A DNA stretch of 38,988 nt from Methanobacteriota archaeon. Its GTDB lineage: Archaea > Thermoplasmatota > Poseidoniia > Poseidoniales > Poseidoniaceae. The stretch lies in contig PBKJ01000012.1 of the NCBI GenBank assembly GCA_002722135.1, forward strand, positions 39,902 through 78,889, in the 5' to 3' direction. Below, in pieces: positions 29,792-38,085 of the stretch (within the stretch, counting starts at the first letter, position 1; each line of letters starts with the position of its first letter). Under the pieces are notes generated by a model. That model was not told where the DNA came from. It made no database searches and saw only the letters and a program-made list of their open reading frames with translations. The translations under genes and the position numbers were made by a program.

Positions 29792-32110
29792 ATGGAGCAA
29801 CGCGCCAAGCGCGCGCTCCTGCTCATGGTCGTCCTGCTGGGAGCAACACTCAGCGCGTCGGTTGCAGCAAGCGATGCTCCGGAGACCTACACCATCACAG
29901 GCCACGTCTTGCTCGAAAACGGGCAAGCCGCCGGCTCAAGCACGGTCCGTCTTGACGACCGCGGTTCGGTGATGACCGACCAAGGAACGTACGTCATCGA
30001 GGACGTCGCCCCGGGCCGGCATACGATCCGTGCATACTTCATGTCGGATGGACACGTTGCGATTTACCGAGAAATCATGGTCACAGGTGATGCATCGGTC
30101 GATTTCACCATCGGTCAAAACGTGGTGACAGCATCGGTTTCTGATCCTCAAGGAAATCCCTTGATCGGCGATCTTCGCACGCTTGGAGGCCCTTGGACGA
30201 GCGCTGATGGATGGACGGAGTTCGGACCGTTCCCAACCGGTACACTGGTCGAAGTCCAGGCATTGTTTGACGACGGTTCAACCGCCACCCATGCGGTCCG
30301 GTCCGACGGAGGGAAGATCGGTGAGCCCTCTCGAAACCACGTTCCTGTGACCCATGGGACCACAGGCGTCTACGGCTTTGTCCAGGATCAACTGGGGAAC
30401 CCTGTCGCAAACATCGACGTCACGACCGGGAGCCGCACGGCCACCACCCGAGACGATGGCATGTACAGCATGAATGGCCTCAGCACCACCGTGAACCACA
30501 CGTTCAGCTACACGCAACAGGGTCTGGAGGTGGCCGGAAACCAAAGTATCGTTCTCAATGGCACATCGGGATGGAAGAACCTCACGCTCGAACGGGCGTT
30601 GGTGCTTCCAGGAAACGTCTCTTTCACCACAGGAGCGAACGTGGTGTCCATGCAACCGTTCGTGATCGAGTGGACCACGGCCCAGCACGCCAACCGCTAC
30701 GTCCTCACGCTTGACGGGATTCCGATGTATGACGGCCCATCCACGGCCTTCACGTTCACGCCTCAAAGTGAGGGGGAACACCGATTTGGACTCGCGGCCT
30801 ACAACCCGAACGGTTCAACGGCAGCCTTCCAGGACCTGCTGATAATCGTCCTTCCCGAACAAGGCGAGAACGGGCATTGGACGGCTGGAATGCAGTGGAC
30901 CTACGATCAGACCTACACCCCTGCTGCTTCCGATGGCGTGCTTCGCCGAACCTACACCTGCCTCGGTACGGAAACCGTCTCGGACGCGTTCGGAGTCGAA
31001 CGTTCAACCTACCTTCTGGACGTCCATGACCCAAATTACCTGCCAGACGAACGATCCATGCGTTGGGTCGACGAAGAATCGCTCTTGGCCGTACGAAGCT
31101 ACTGGTCTGACGATCCTTCTTCATCGAATCAGTTCACCGATGCCAGCCTTGGCTGGACGTTCACCGACGAACAAGGCCAACCTTCCACCCTCATGAACGG
31201 ATCAACATCAGTATGGTTCAATCGGACCACAGTGATTGGTGTTCCTGGCCACCCAAACGGCTACGACGACACCAACAACACGATTTCCGTGGAAGAGGAT
31301 GTCTCCGTCACCACACCTGCAGGCTCTTTTTTGACCACGAAATACATCTTGACCGACGACGATGATGGTGTCGTCTCGTGGGAACTCTACTACAACGCCA
31401 CGGTCAGGAATTTCGTCAAGGTCGTTGACCGACTACCGGGTTCTCATTCTGACATGGTGGAGAAGGTGCTTGTCGCATTCGATGTGCCAACCGCTCCAGT
31501 CTTCATCATGGAATCCAGCCAAGTTTCGACACGGACCGTTGACCTTGAATGGGGTGCCTTCCCAGGCGCGGATCGGTATGTCGTCATCCATGACGGTGCC
31601 GAGATGTACAACGGCACCGCGACCAACCTGACCACCTCTGAGTTTGAAGACGGGACCTACACGTTCACCGTCGAGGCCATCATGGCCGACGGGCGACGAT
31701 TGGCCTCCGATGACCTGACGCTCGAAGTGACCTACGTCAGCCCAACCCCGACGTTTGATACGGGTCCAACCACGGCGGATGCAGAAGACGAAATTCAGCT
31801 GTCATGGTCGCACGATGCGGGGGTCACCTTCGTGCTTCTGCATGAGCGTCCTGACGGATCAATGGAGGAGGTGGAAGACCTCAACCTACGAACACACATG
31901 GCCGTCGTCGACGACGTCGGACGTCACCGGTTCCGCGTCAAAGCCATCGAAGCAGACGGGTCAACGTCTGAATGGTCAGAATCGGTCGTCGTGATGGTTG
32001 TAGAACCGAATGATGCCCCCGAACAAACCAACAACCCGTGGGTGATCATTGCCGGTGGACTGATCTTCTTGACCATCGGAATCCAACTGGTTAGGGGGCG
32101 CCCGTCATGA
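29792..32110 (+). CDS. Surface protein with carboxypeptidase-regulatory-like and FN3-like domains, C-terminal anchor
   Basis: About 772 residues from the ATG at 29792, which lies 8 nt after GGAGG; the ATG at 29786 is only 2 nt from that site. A signal peptide (ALLLMVVLLGATLSASVAA) is followed by carboxypeptidase-regulatory-like beta-sandwiches (YTITGHVLLENGQAAGSSTVRL near residue 30, VYGFVQDQLGNPVANIDVTT near residue 190). An FN3-like domain comes next, then a central unrecognised domain starting GHWTAGMQWTYDQTYTP (about 360-560). Two more FN3-like domains follow (VDLEWGAFPGADRYVVI, IQLSWSHDAGVTFVLL). The C-terminus has one membrane helix (WVIIAGGLIFLTIGIQLV). It overlaps the binding-protein gene by ATGA, so it belongs to the uptake operon. 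It may capture haem or an iron chelate at the cell surface; no binding motif proves that. Confidence 0.75.
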   Translation: MEQRAKRALLLMVVLLGATLSASVAASDAPETYTITGHVLLENGQAAGSSTVRLDDRGSVMTDQGTYVIEDVAPGRHTIRAYFMSDGHVAIYREIMVTGDASVDFTIGQNVVTASVSDPQGNPLIGDLRTLGGPWTSADGWTEFGPFPTGTLVEVQALFDDGSTATHAVRSDGGKIGEPSRNHVPVTHGTTGVYGFVQDQLGNPVANIDVTTGSRTATTRDDGMYSMNGLSTTVNHTFSYTQQGLEVAGNQSIVLNGTSGWKNLTLERALVLPGNVSFTTGANVVSMQPFVIEWTTAQHANRYVLTLDGIPMYDGPSTAFTFTPQSEGEHRFGLAAYNPNGSTAAFQDLLIIVLPEQGENGHWTAGMQWTYDQTYTPAASDGVLRRTYTCLGTETVSDAFGVERSTYLLDVHDPNYLPDERSMRWVDEESLLAVRSYWSDDPSSSNQFTDASLGWTFTDEQGQPSTLMNGSTSVWFNRTTVIGVPGHPNGYDDTNNTISVEEDVSVTTPAGSFLTTKYILTDDDDGVVSWELYYNATVRNFVKVVDRLPGSHSDMVEKVLVAFDVPTAPVFIMESSQVSTRTVDLEWGAFPGADRYVVIHDGAEMYNGTATNLTTSEFEDGTYTFTVEAIMADGRRLASDDLTLEVTYVSPTPTFDTGPTTADAEDEIQLSWSHDAGVTFVLLHERPDGSMEEVEDLNLRTHMAVVDDVGRHRFRVKAIEADGSTSEWSESVVVMVVEPNDAPEQTNNPWVIIAGGLIFLTIGIQLVRGRPS

Positions 32111-33210
32111 ACGAACCTCATCCAAGGAAGATGCTGGGTTCAGTCCAACTTGTGGCCATCCTGGTGCTTGCTTACGCGATGATTCACGTGGTCACGAACG
32201 AAACGGAACTTGCTGATGAGGGAGGCATCGCTGTCACCGACACCAGCGGTGAGGTGTTCACTTTTGATGCACCTCCTGACCGAATCGTGGTCTCGAACAC
32301 GTACGCCGCCACCGCCATGCGCATGCTCGACGCCGACATGGAATCGATCGTCGGGGTGAGTGGAGATTTCGAGGACAGCGAACTTTGGCCGGAACTCTCA
32401 GCTCGCCCTTGGGTGCAATTTTCTGCACATTCTGAAATTGACTATGAGGCCTTGCTGGACACGCGACCTGACGTGTACGTGGTCTTTGCCACCAACGGCA
32501 TGGTCGACACCGATGCCATCCGTGAGCGGTTGACTCCGCTGGGCATCGACGTGGTGGCGTTTGACTTCTACAAGTATGACGCCTTGCGCGAAGAGTTTCG
32601 GCAACTGGCCATCATGCTCGACCAAATGGAAGCCTATGATGCGCTGATGGGAGAATTCGACGCCATTGAAGCCACCATGAACGAGGCGCTTGGAGACCTT
32701 CGTGACGAGGACCGCCCCACCGTGATCATGGAACATCATGCTTCGCTCACCAGAGACCCTGTCGTGCTGACTGGAACCTCCCAATGGGACGACATCATCC
32801 GTATCGCAGGTGGAAGCAACGTCTTCAGCGATCTCCCCGGACACACCACGCACGTGGACATGGAAGCCATCCTGGATGCAGACCCGGACGTCATGATGTT
32901 TGACGGAATCACGTTCGAATTGGGTTACGGAAACAACGACCCAAACAGTGGCTGTCCAGAGCACTTTGATTTGATTGAGGGCCGCCCTGGATTCGATGCT
33001 CTTCAAGCCGTCAACAACGGTGAGTTGCATATTTTCTCAGGCGCGTTCGCCGGCCCGATGATGATTCATGGGCTTCCGTTCATCGCCGAACAATTCCACC
33101 CAGAACGCTTCGAAGAAGGCAGTGGTGAGGCCTCATTGGACGCATTTTTCGAAGACCACTTCGATCTACAGCGGACCGGCACCTTCCTGTGCACCGTTGG
33201 AGGCGAATGA
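32107..33210 (+). CDS. FecB/BtuF-type periplasmic-binding protein (haem, siderophore or cobalamin)
   Basis: A 367-residue binding protein of the type III (helical-backbone) class that serves FecCD/BtuCD permeases. The N-terminus has a hydrophobic helix (VQLVAILVLAYAMIHVV) without a lipobox, so it is probably a membrane-tethered form, unlike the lipoproteins elsewhere in the window. Family marks include PDRIVVSNTYAATAMRMLDA, VGVSGDFEDSELWPEL, IDYEALLDTRPDVYVVF, DDIIRIAGGSNVFSDLPGHTTHVDMEAILDADPDVMMF, and the C-terminal GLPFIAEQFHPERFEE. The substrate cannot be decided from sequence alone, but the HugZ gene in the operon favours haem or another iron compound. It overlaps the surface-protein gene (ATGA) and is followed by the permease after 1 nt. 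Confidence 0.88.
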   Translation: MNEPHPRKMLGSVQLVAILVLAYAMIHVVTNETELADEGGIAVTDTSGEVFTFDAPPDRIVVSNTYAATAMRMLDADMESIVGVSGDFEDSELWPELSARPWVQFSAHSEIDYEALLDTRPDVYVVFATNGMVDTDAIRERLTPLGIDVVAFDFYKYDALREEFRQLAIMLDQMEAYDALMGEFDAIEATMNEALGDLRDEDRPTVIMEHHASLTRDPVVLTGTSQWDDIIRIAGGSNVFSDLPGHTTHVDMEAILDADPDVMMFDGITFELGYGNNDPNSGCPEHFDLIEGRPGFDALQAVNNGELHIFSGAFAGPMMIHGLPFIAEQFHPERFEEGSGEASLDAFFEDHFDLQRTGTFLCTVGGE

Positions 33211-33211
33211 T

Positions 33212-34252
33212 GTGCCCGACGTGGTCGGTGCATACATCGAAGGTCAGCGAAAGCGCCTAGCCTCGCTCTTCATCGCCTCCGCTTTGACCCTCGTGGCCGC
33301 CCTTCTCTCAATGGGCTTCGGCTCTTCAGAAAGCCTGTCGATGGGCGCCACGCTCCGCCTCCTCTTCGGACTTCAGGCCTCAGAAGGGCTGCAACGAGAA
33401 ATCCTCCTCAACCTTCGCCTCCCGCGCGTGCTCGTGGCCCTCGCTGGAGGCGCTGCTCTCGCCATGGCCGGGACCATGATGCAAGGGGTGTTGGGAAACC
33501 CGCTGGTCTCCCCGTTGACGTTGGGCGTCGCCTCCGGCGCTGGGCTTGGGGCAGCCCTCGCCATCGTTCTCGACATCTCGGTGTTCGGGCAGGCAGAATT
33601 CGCCATCCTCGGAAATGCATTCCTCTTCGCCATGATGGTGGTTGCGATCATCATCAAACTCGGCGACATGTCCACAGTCACGGCAGAATCCTACATCCTC
33701 GTCGGGATCGCCATCACGTTCATCGCCGGCGCCATGGTCCAAACGATGCAATATTTTGCCACCGATGCGCAAATCTCTCAACTGACCCACTGGAGTTTCG
33801 GCAGTTTGTCCCGTCCGAGCCTCCAACACGCGTTGTGGATTTCGCTGTTCGTGGTGGTCATGCTTCCTTCGGGACTGGTCGCGGCTTGGGATTTGAACAC
33901 CCTCGCCGTCGGGGGTGACGATTTCGCGGCAGCGACAGGCGTCGATCCAAGGTCCACCCGACGGTCCGTGCTGATTCTTTCAGCAACGTTGACGGCGGTG
34001 GTCATTTCGTTCACCGGCATCATTGGTTTCCTGGGCCTCGTCGCACCACATGTGTCCCGTCTGCTGGTCGGCAACGATTACCGAACCTTGTTGCCGTTCT
34101 CTGCCGTCATGGGTGCAGCGGTCTTGCTTGTTGCCGACACCATCGGCCGGACCTTGTTTGCGCCCATTGTGCTCCCTGTTGGCGTCATGCTTTCGGTCAT
34201 CGGTGGACCGTTTTTCCTCTACCTCTTGCTGTCAAGGAGGGGCCGCGCATGA
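33212..34252 (+). CDS. FecCD/BtuC-type ABC transporter permease
   Basis: An integral membrane permease of 346 residues with about nine to ten helices. The GTG start at 33212 follows a GGAGG by 9 nt and begins PDVVGAYIEGQRKRLASLF; earlier in-frame starts would lie inside the binding-protein gene. Family motifs are NLRLPRVLVALAGGAALAMAGTMMQGVLGNPLVSPLTLGVASGAGLGA and GIIGFLGLVAPHVSRLLVGNDYRTLLPFSA, the classic FecCD signature, plus the late DTIGRT-like region (LVADTIGRTLFAPIVLPVGV). It would form a homodimer with two copies of the ATPase encoded next. It overlaps that gene by 4 nt. The substrate class includes haem, siderophores and cobalamin. Confidence 0.93.
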   Translation: MPDVVGAYIEGQRKRLASLFIASALTLVAALLSMGFGSSESLSMGATLRLLFGLQASEGLQREILLNLRLPRVLVALAGGAALAMAGTMMQGVLGNPLVSPLTLGVASGAGLGAALAIVLDISVFGQAEFAILGNAFLFAMMVVAIIIKLGDMSTVTAESYILVGIAITFIAGAMVQTMQYFATDAQISQLTHWSFGSLSRPSLQHALWISLFVVVMLPSGLVAAWDLNTLAVGGDDFAAATGVDPRSTRRSVLILSATLTAVVISFTGIIGFLGLVAPHVSRLLVGNDYRTLLPFSAVMGAAVLLVADTIGRTLFAPIVLPVGVMLSVIGGPFFLYLLLSRRGRA

Positions 34253-35076
34253 GCAACGTCTTGCTCAAAGCTGAGCGGCTGGAGTTCTCCTTTGGGGAAC
34301 GCTTGGTCCTCAATGGCGTTGATTTGACCGTGCAACCCGGTGAAGTGGTGGCCTTGCTCGGCCGAAATGGTGCAGGAAAGACGACGTTGCTGAAAATGCT
34401 GAACGGTTTGTTGACGCCTGCACGCGGAACCGTCATGCTTGGAAATCGAACGCTCGATGAACTCAGTTTGCCCGAACGTGCCAGACGTTCAGCCTACGTG
34501 CCTCAGAGCATCACAAGCGCCTTTCCAATGCGCGTCATCGATGTCGTGCTGCTCGGTCGTCGTCCATATGTCACATGGCGGCTCAGCAAGAACGACATCA
34601 AAATCGCGTCAGACACCCTGGCCACCTTGGGCTTGGACGCGTTCGCCTTCCGTCGGTTCACAGAACTGTCCGGTGGTGAACGTCAACAGGTGGTGATGGC
34701 CAAAGCGCTGGCTCAGGAAGCATCCTTGCTGTTGCTCGACGAACCCACAAGCGATTTGGATTTGAACAATCAAATCGGTGTGATGAAACGCATCCGAAGT
34801 GTGGTGGACGACATGGACCAGCGCGCCGCGGTCATTGTCATGCACGACCTCAACGCAGCGGCTGCATACGCCGACCGTGTGGTCCTGATGCATGAAGGGC
34901 GTGTTGAAGCGGTTGGCCGCCCTGAAGAGGTGCTGACCGAGGCCAATCTTGCCAAGGTGTTCATGGTGGAAGCCAGCATCGACGTGGCGCCGACTGACGG
35001 ACGCCTACGAATCCATGTGCACGACGAGGTCAGCGCCTCGGTCATGCACCATACAAAGCAAGGTGATGAACGATGA
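34249..35076 (+). CDS. FecE/BtuD-type ABC transporter ATP-binding protein
   Basis: The ATPase partner of the upstream FecCD permease, 275 residues. Walker A is GRNGAGKT (38-45, K44), the Q-loop is in YVPQSITSAFPM, the signature is LSGGERQQVVMAKAL (140-154), Walker B is LLLLDEPTSDLD (D164, E165), and the H-loop histidine is in VIVMHDLN. GRRPYVTW and the RAAVIVMHDLNAAAAYADRVVLM stretch are typical of iron-siderophore, haem and B12 importers. A strong AAGGAGGGG site precedes the ATG, which overlaps the permease stop. The C-terminal 30 residues (IDVAPTDGRLRIHVHDEVSAS) form the small extra strand segment seen in this group. Its stop overlaps the HugZ start. Confidence 0.94.
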   Translation: MSNVLLKAERLEFSFGERLVLNGVDLTVQPGEVVALLGRNGAGKTTLLKMLNGLLTPARGTVMLGNRTLDELSLPERARRSAYVPQSITSAFPMRVIDVVLLGRRPYVTWRLSKNDIKIASDTLATLGLDAFAFRRFTELSGGERQQVVMAKALAQEASLLLLDEPTSDLDLNNQIGVMKRIRSVVDDMDQRAAVIVMHDLNAAAAYADRVVLMHEGRVEAVGRPEEVLTEANLAKVFMVEASIDVAPTDGRLRIHVHDEVSASVMHHTKQGDER

Positions 35077-35927
35077 GCGACAGGACAACACAACAGGACA
35101 AGCGTGCTGAACAAGAGGCACACAAGGAAGCCCATGACGGTGAGGACCCCTCGACCAACGTTGCAGCTTGGCTGCATGAAACGCGAGCTGCGACCCTCTC
35201 AACGTTGGCCGTGAAGCCGGGCATCGAAGGATTCCCAATCGGATCGATTGTTCCGTTTGCCATCGATGAAACCGGCCGGCCGTTCATTTTGGTGGCGAGC
35301 ATCGCTGCGCACACACGCAACATCGACGCTGACCCACGGGCTTCCCTGTTCATTTCAGATCCTGAAGCCAAAGGCGACCCGCAATCAAGCTGGCGTGCGT
35401 CCTTGCTTGGCGAGATGCGGGTTGTGGCCGTGGAAGGTGAGGAGGTTGATGTGTCAGAAGAGCGAATCGACCGGGTCACAGCCGAAGAGCACGCTCATTT
35501 GTTGGCGCGGTACGTGGAACGGGTCCCTGCGGCTGAATCCTACGTGAAGGTGCACAACTTCAGTTTCTACCGAATGAGCACCATCGAACGCATCCGCTAC
35601 ATCGCGGGCTTTGGTCGCATTTGTTGGATCCCCGGTCGCCAATACATGGAAGCCGTCTCAGATGCTGAACTTGCAGAAGCAGCGCCCGGAGCCATCGAGC
35701 ACATGAACGACGACCATGTCGACGCCATGGTGACCATCGTCAAGGGCCATCGCGGCATTGACGTGGAGTCGGTGAACATGGTCGACCTCGACCCAAACGG
35801 CATGATGCTGGAAACGAACGAACCCCATCACCTGATGTACGTCTCGTTCGAGAACCGCATCACGGCTGATAGCATGCGGACAGAGATCATCAACAGCGTG
35901 GTCGCCGCCAGGAAGGCCATCGGTTGA
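35073..35927 (+). CDS. HugZ/HutZ-type haem-utilisation protein (PNPOx-like + DUF2470)
   Basis: A 284-residue cytoplasmic protein combining a split-barrel, pyridoxamine-oxidase-like domain (about residues 27-190) with a C-terminal DUF2470 domain (about 200-284). In HugZ and HutZ proteins this architecture binds haem and opens the ring to release iron. Visible marks are NVAAWLHETRAATLSTLAV, FPIGSIVPFAIDETGRPFILVASIAAHTRNI, ASLFISDP, GFGRICWIPG, and in the second domain EHMNDDHVDAMVTIVKGH, with histidines suited to haem ligation. An unusually charged 25-residue N-terminal tail precedes the barrel. It overlaps the ATPase gene (ATGA) and ends the operon, so imported haem would be degraded here. 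Other flavin or haem-binding roles of PNPOx-DUF2470 proteins are possible. Confidence 0.85.
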   Translation: MSDRTTQQDKRAEQEAHKEAHDGEDPSTNVAAWLHETRAATLSTLAVKPGIEGFPIGSIVPFAIDETGRPFILVASIAAHTRNIDADPRASLFISDPEAKGDPQSSWRASLLGEMRVVAVEGEEVDVSEERIDRVTAEEHAHLLARYVERVPAAESYVKVHNFSFYRMSTIERIRYIAGFGRICWIPGRQYMEAVSDAELAEAAPGAIEHMNDDHVDAMVTIVKGHRGIDVESVNMVDLDPNGMMLETNEPHHLMYVSFENRITADSMRTEIINSVVAARKAIG

Positions 35928-35965
35928 CGGTGAATGCGCCTTGCTCGAAGGGCATGGCGCTCGGT

Positions 35966-37186
35966 TCAGGCAAAGTCGAGGTCGATTTTCTTCGGTCCGC
36001 GGATGTTGAGGATCTTCACATCGATGGTCTTGCCCACGGCATAGAACATGTCGATGTGGTCCATGCTCATTCCGTCCATCTTCGAAATATGGACCATGCC
36101 TGTGACTTGACGCTCGACCAATGCGACCAGCAAGCCGTGGAAATCGTCCTTCTTCCGACCTTGGTGGTTGACCACCGTGCCGGTGTACGTTCCTCCGACC
36201 TCAAAAGCTGCAAGCGGATCGACGGCTTCCTGTCCGTCGCCCCCTTCAGGGCTTGGTGGAGGCACCACATCCTCCCAACTGAACGGAGCCGCGTTGCCGA
36301 AAATCACCTTGCGCACGTGCTCGATGGGATAGGTGCCCTTGCCGTCGATGCCCGATTCGTCCCAAGGTTGCGTGTGTCGAACCGTCAGGCCAGGCGCCAT
36401 GGTTTCGGTGGATTTTGTGCCGTCGCGAAGGTGGAAGGTGACGTTGAGGCGCGGCCCTCGAAGCAAGGTCGGGAACCAGCCTCCCTCCACCGCGACCTCG
36501 ATGGCCGTATGGTCAGCGCGGGCCCACCCCTCTGGAAGGTCGACGTCGATCAGGTCGCCCGTGTGGCGTTGTCCGCCGTCAAAGGTCAGCACATCCCACG
36601 TTCCAAAGCGTCGCAGCATGGCGTCCTGTCGAGCGATTTCCTCCTCACTTACGGGCTCACGCGTGGCCAGAAGGGCCTCGATTTTCGCAGGCAAATCCGC
36701 CACCGTTGAGACCTCGGGGTGCGCCAAGACCTCCTCACTCAGGTTGCCTTTGGGATTGGCCAGCACCACGATGGGCAGCACTTCGAGCATCTCGATCTGG
36801 TCGATGGACAAGGAACAGCGCTCCAGCATCCTGACTTTCGCCCGGAGTTTCTCGATGACGGGTTTGGGCGGCTCGCCTTTGTCGAGCAGGCGCTGTTGGA
36901 CGAGGTCGTTGTTCTGCAAAAGGACGTCTCCACCCCAATTTTTCACTTCGAGCAGGATGACGGCGCGATCGGTGATGGCGATGACGTCAACTTCACCTGA
37001 GCCTCGGGGTCGGTCCGGATCAGGAATGCGAATGGCCAGATGCACATGTTTGGTGTTGGCCACGCGCTTTGCTGCTGCGCCCACGGCATGCTCTGCCTTC
37101 CACGAACGCACCTCGCGTTGAGCCATCCGTTCGCGGCGCGCGACCTTGGTGGAACGCCACCAGCGGAGCCGCGCGATGGGTCCCAT
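35966..37186 (-). CDS. NERD nuclease-related domain protein fused to an S1-like RNA-binding domain
   Basis: A 406-residue soluble protein with a very basic N-terminus (RLRWWRSTKVARRERMAQ). The NERD domain (about 30-170) has GSGEVDVIAITDRAVILLEVKNWGG, a PD-(D/E)xK nuclease core with D67, E80 and K82 intact. A middle region (about 180-315) has two DVDLPEGWARADHT and GPRLNVTFHLRDGTK-like beta segments that I do not recognise. The last 80 residues look like an S1/OB fold (GGTYTGTVVNHQGRKKDDFHGLLVAL, then VTGMVHISKMDGM and YAVGKTIDVKILNI). This predicts a nuclease that acts on RNA or on RNA-protein complexes. It is convergent with the HugZ gene (38-nt gap) and lies 69 nt after the desaturase gene on the same strand. 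No partner in a defence system is nearby. Confidence 0.75.
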   Translation of the reverse strand: MGPIARLRWWRSTKVARRERMAQREVRSWKAEHAVGAAAKRVANTKHVHLAIRIPDPDRPRGSGEVDVIAITDRAVILLEVKNWGGDVLLQNNDLVQQRLLDKGEPPKPVIEKLRAKVRMLERCSLSIDQIEMLEVLPIVVLANPKGNLSEEVLAHPEVSTVADLPAKIEALLATREPVSEEEIARQDAMLRRFGTWDVLTFDGGQRHTGDLIDVDLPEGWARADHTAIEVAVEGGWFPTLLRGPRLNVTFHLRDGTKSTETMAPGLTVRHTQPWDESGIDGKGTYPIEHVRKVIFGNAAPFSWEDVVPPPSPEGGDGQEAVDPLAAFEVGGTYTGTVVNHQGRKKDDFHGLLVALVERQVTGMVHISKMDGMSMDHIDMFYAVGKTIDVKILNIRGPKKIDLDFA

Positions 37187-37218
37187 GGCCGGTCAAGGAG
37201 ACCACTCCATTTGAACCG

Positions 37219-37230
37219 CGTGCCGGCACG
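37219..37230. repeat. 12-bp perfect palindrome between desaturase and NERD genes
   Basis: CGTGCCGGCACG is a perfect palindrome in the 69-bp gap. It could be part of an operator or an RNA stem, or chance in GC-rich DNA. No T-run follows it, so it is not a convincing terminator. Confidence 0.25.
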
Positions 37231-37255
37231 TGTGGGACGATTAGAAGGTGCTGCA

Positions 37256-38083
37256 TCACGCTCTGCGGCGCTGCGTGATGGCCTCGCTGGACGGCAGGTA
37301 CAGGTCCGAAGCAAGCCCGATGGAAGCGAGCACGCGAAGCAGGATGAAGGACAGGTCCACCTGCCCTTTCAGCAAGCCGTGACGAGCGGACCGTGGGAAG
37401 GCGTGATGGCCAGAATGCCAGCCTTCCCCAAGCGAAACCAGCGCCACAAAGCGGCTGTTTCGAGCCTCGCAGGCGCCGTCAAAATCCTGCTTGCCCCAGA
37501 GGTGGCCGACCGAGTTGACCGCATCACCGGCGTTGTAGAACACGATGCCCGCCACCCAAGCGATGATCACCCCGTCCCACGCCATCAGCAGGTACGCCAG
37601 CACGAAGGGCAAGGCCTGCACCGTCGAGCCGACGAGGAAGCCAAAGCGCGTGGAAAGGAAGCGAAGGAAGCGGTCCTCGAGCACGTCTTTCGCCAAGGCG
37701 TCATGGCCACCAGGGCTCATCGGCCGCAACGCGATGTCGATCAAGTAGCGCAGCGGCCCGCCAAGCGCATAGAGCAAGCACAGGCCACGGTTCCTGATGC
37801 CGAGGTACCAGCCGCAATGCGCGTACCAAAAGCCGTCGTGCACCGGACTGTGCGGGTCGTTCGCCCCGTCTGAATCCGCATGATGACGTCGATGGTTGCC
37901 GACCCATTCCGCCGGAGGACCGGCGGGAAGACCGGCCAACACCAGGGCGTACAGCAGCGGCTTGCGGAGGTTGGCCGAGCGGTGGGTCAAGACGCGATGG
38001 TAGGCCACCGTGATGCCGAAGCCGACCGACAGGTACCAGACGAGGAGAAGGGCCCCCATCCACAGGAGCGTGGATGCGTCCAT
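37256..38083 (-). CDS. Membrane fatty-acid/acyl-lipid desaturase (delta-9 type)
   Basis: A 275-residue diiron membrane desaturase that introduces a cis double bond into acyl chains using oxygen. All three histidine boxes of the stearoyl-CoA/DesC class are present: HRVLTHRS (H29, H34), HRRHHADSDGANDPHSP (H64, H67, H68), and EGWHSGHHAFP (H223, H226, H227). GHLWG supplies the further histidine H194. Four membrane helices are predicted (for example LLWMGALLLVWYLSVGFGI, PLLYALVLAGLPAGPPA). It lacks a C-terminal cytochrome b5 domain, so electrons must come from another protein. The gene starts 2 nt after the unrecognised protein upstream, implying a shared operon. Archaeal membrane lipids are isoprenoid, so the substrate is puzzling and horizontal transfer from bacteria is likely. 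Confidence 0.92.
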   Translation of the reverse strand: MDASTLLWMGALLLVWYLSVGFGITVAYHRVLTHRSANLRKPLLYALVLAGLPAGPPAEWVGNHRRHHADSDGANDPHSPVHDGFWYAHCGWYLGIRNRGLCLLYALGGPLRYLIDIALRPMSPGGHDALAKDVLEDRFLRFLSTRFGFLVGSTVQALPFVLAYLLMAWDGVIIAWVAGIVFYNAGDAVNSVGHLWGKQDFDGACEARNSRFVALVSLGEGWHSGHHAFPRSARHGLLKGQVDLSFILLRVLASIGLASDLYLPSSEAITQRRRA

Positions 38084-38085
38084 CC

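Noticed and set aside
37187-37255. tRNA-like signals on the minus strand (a CTTCTAA loop and GGTTCAAAT)
   Set aside because: The flanking bases do not form an anticodon stem or a T-arm with the conserved closing C, and there is no acceptor stem, so this is not a tRNA gene.
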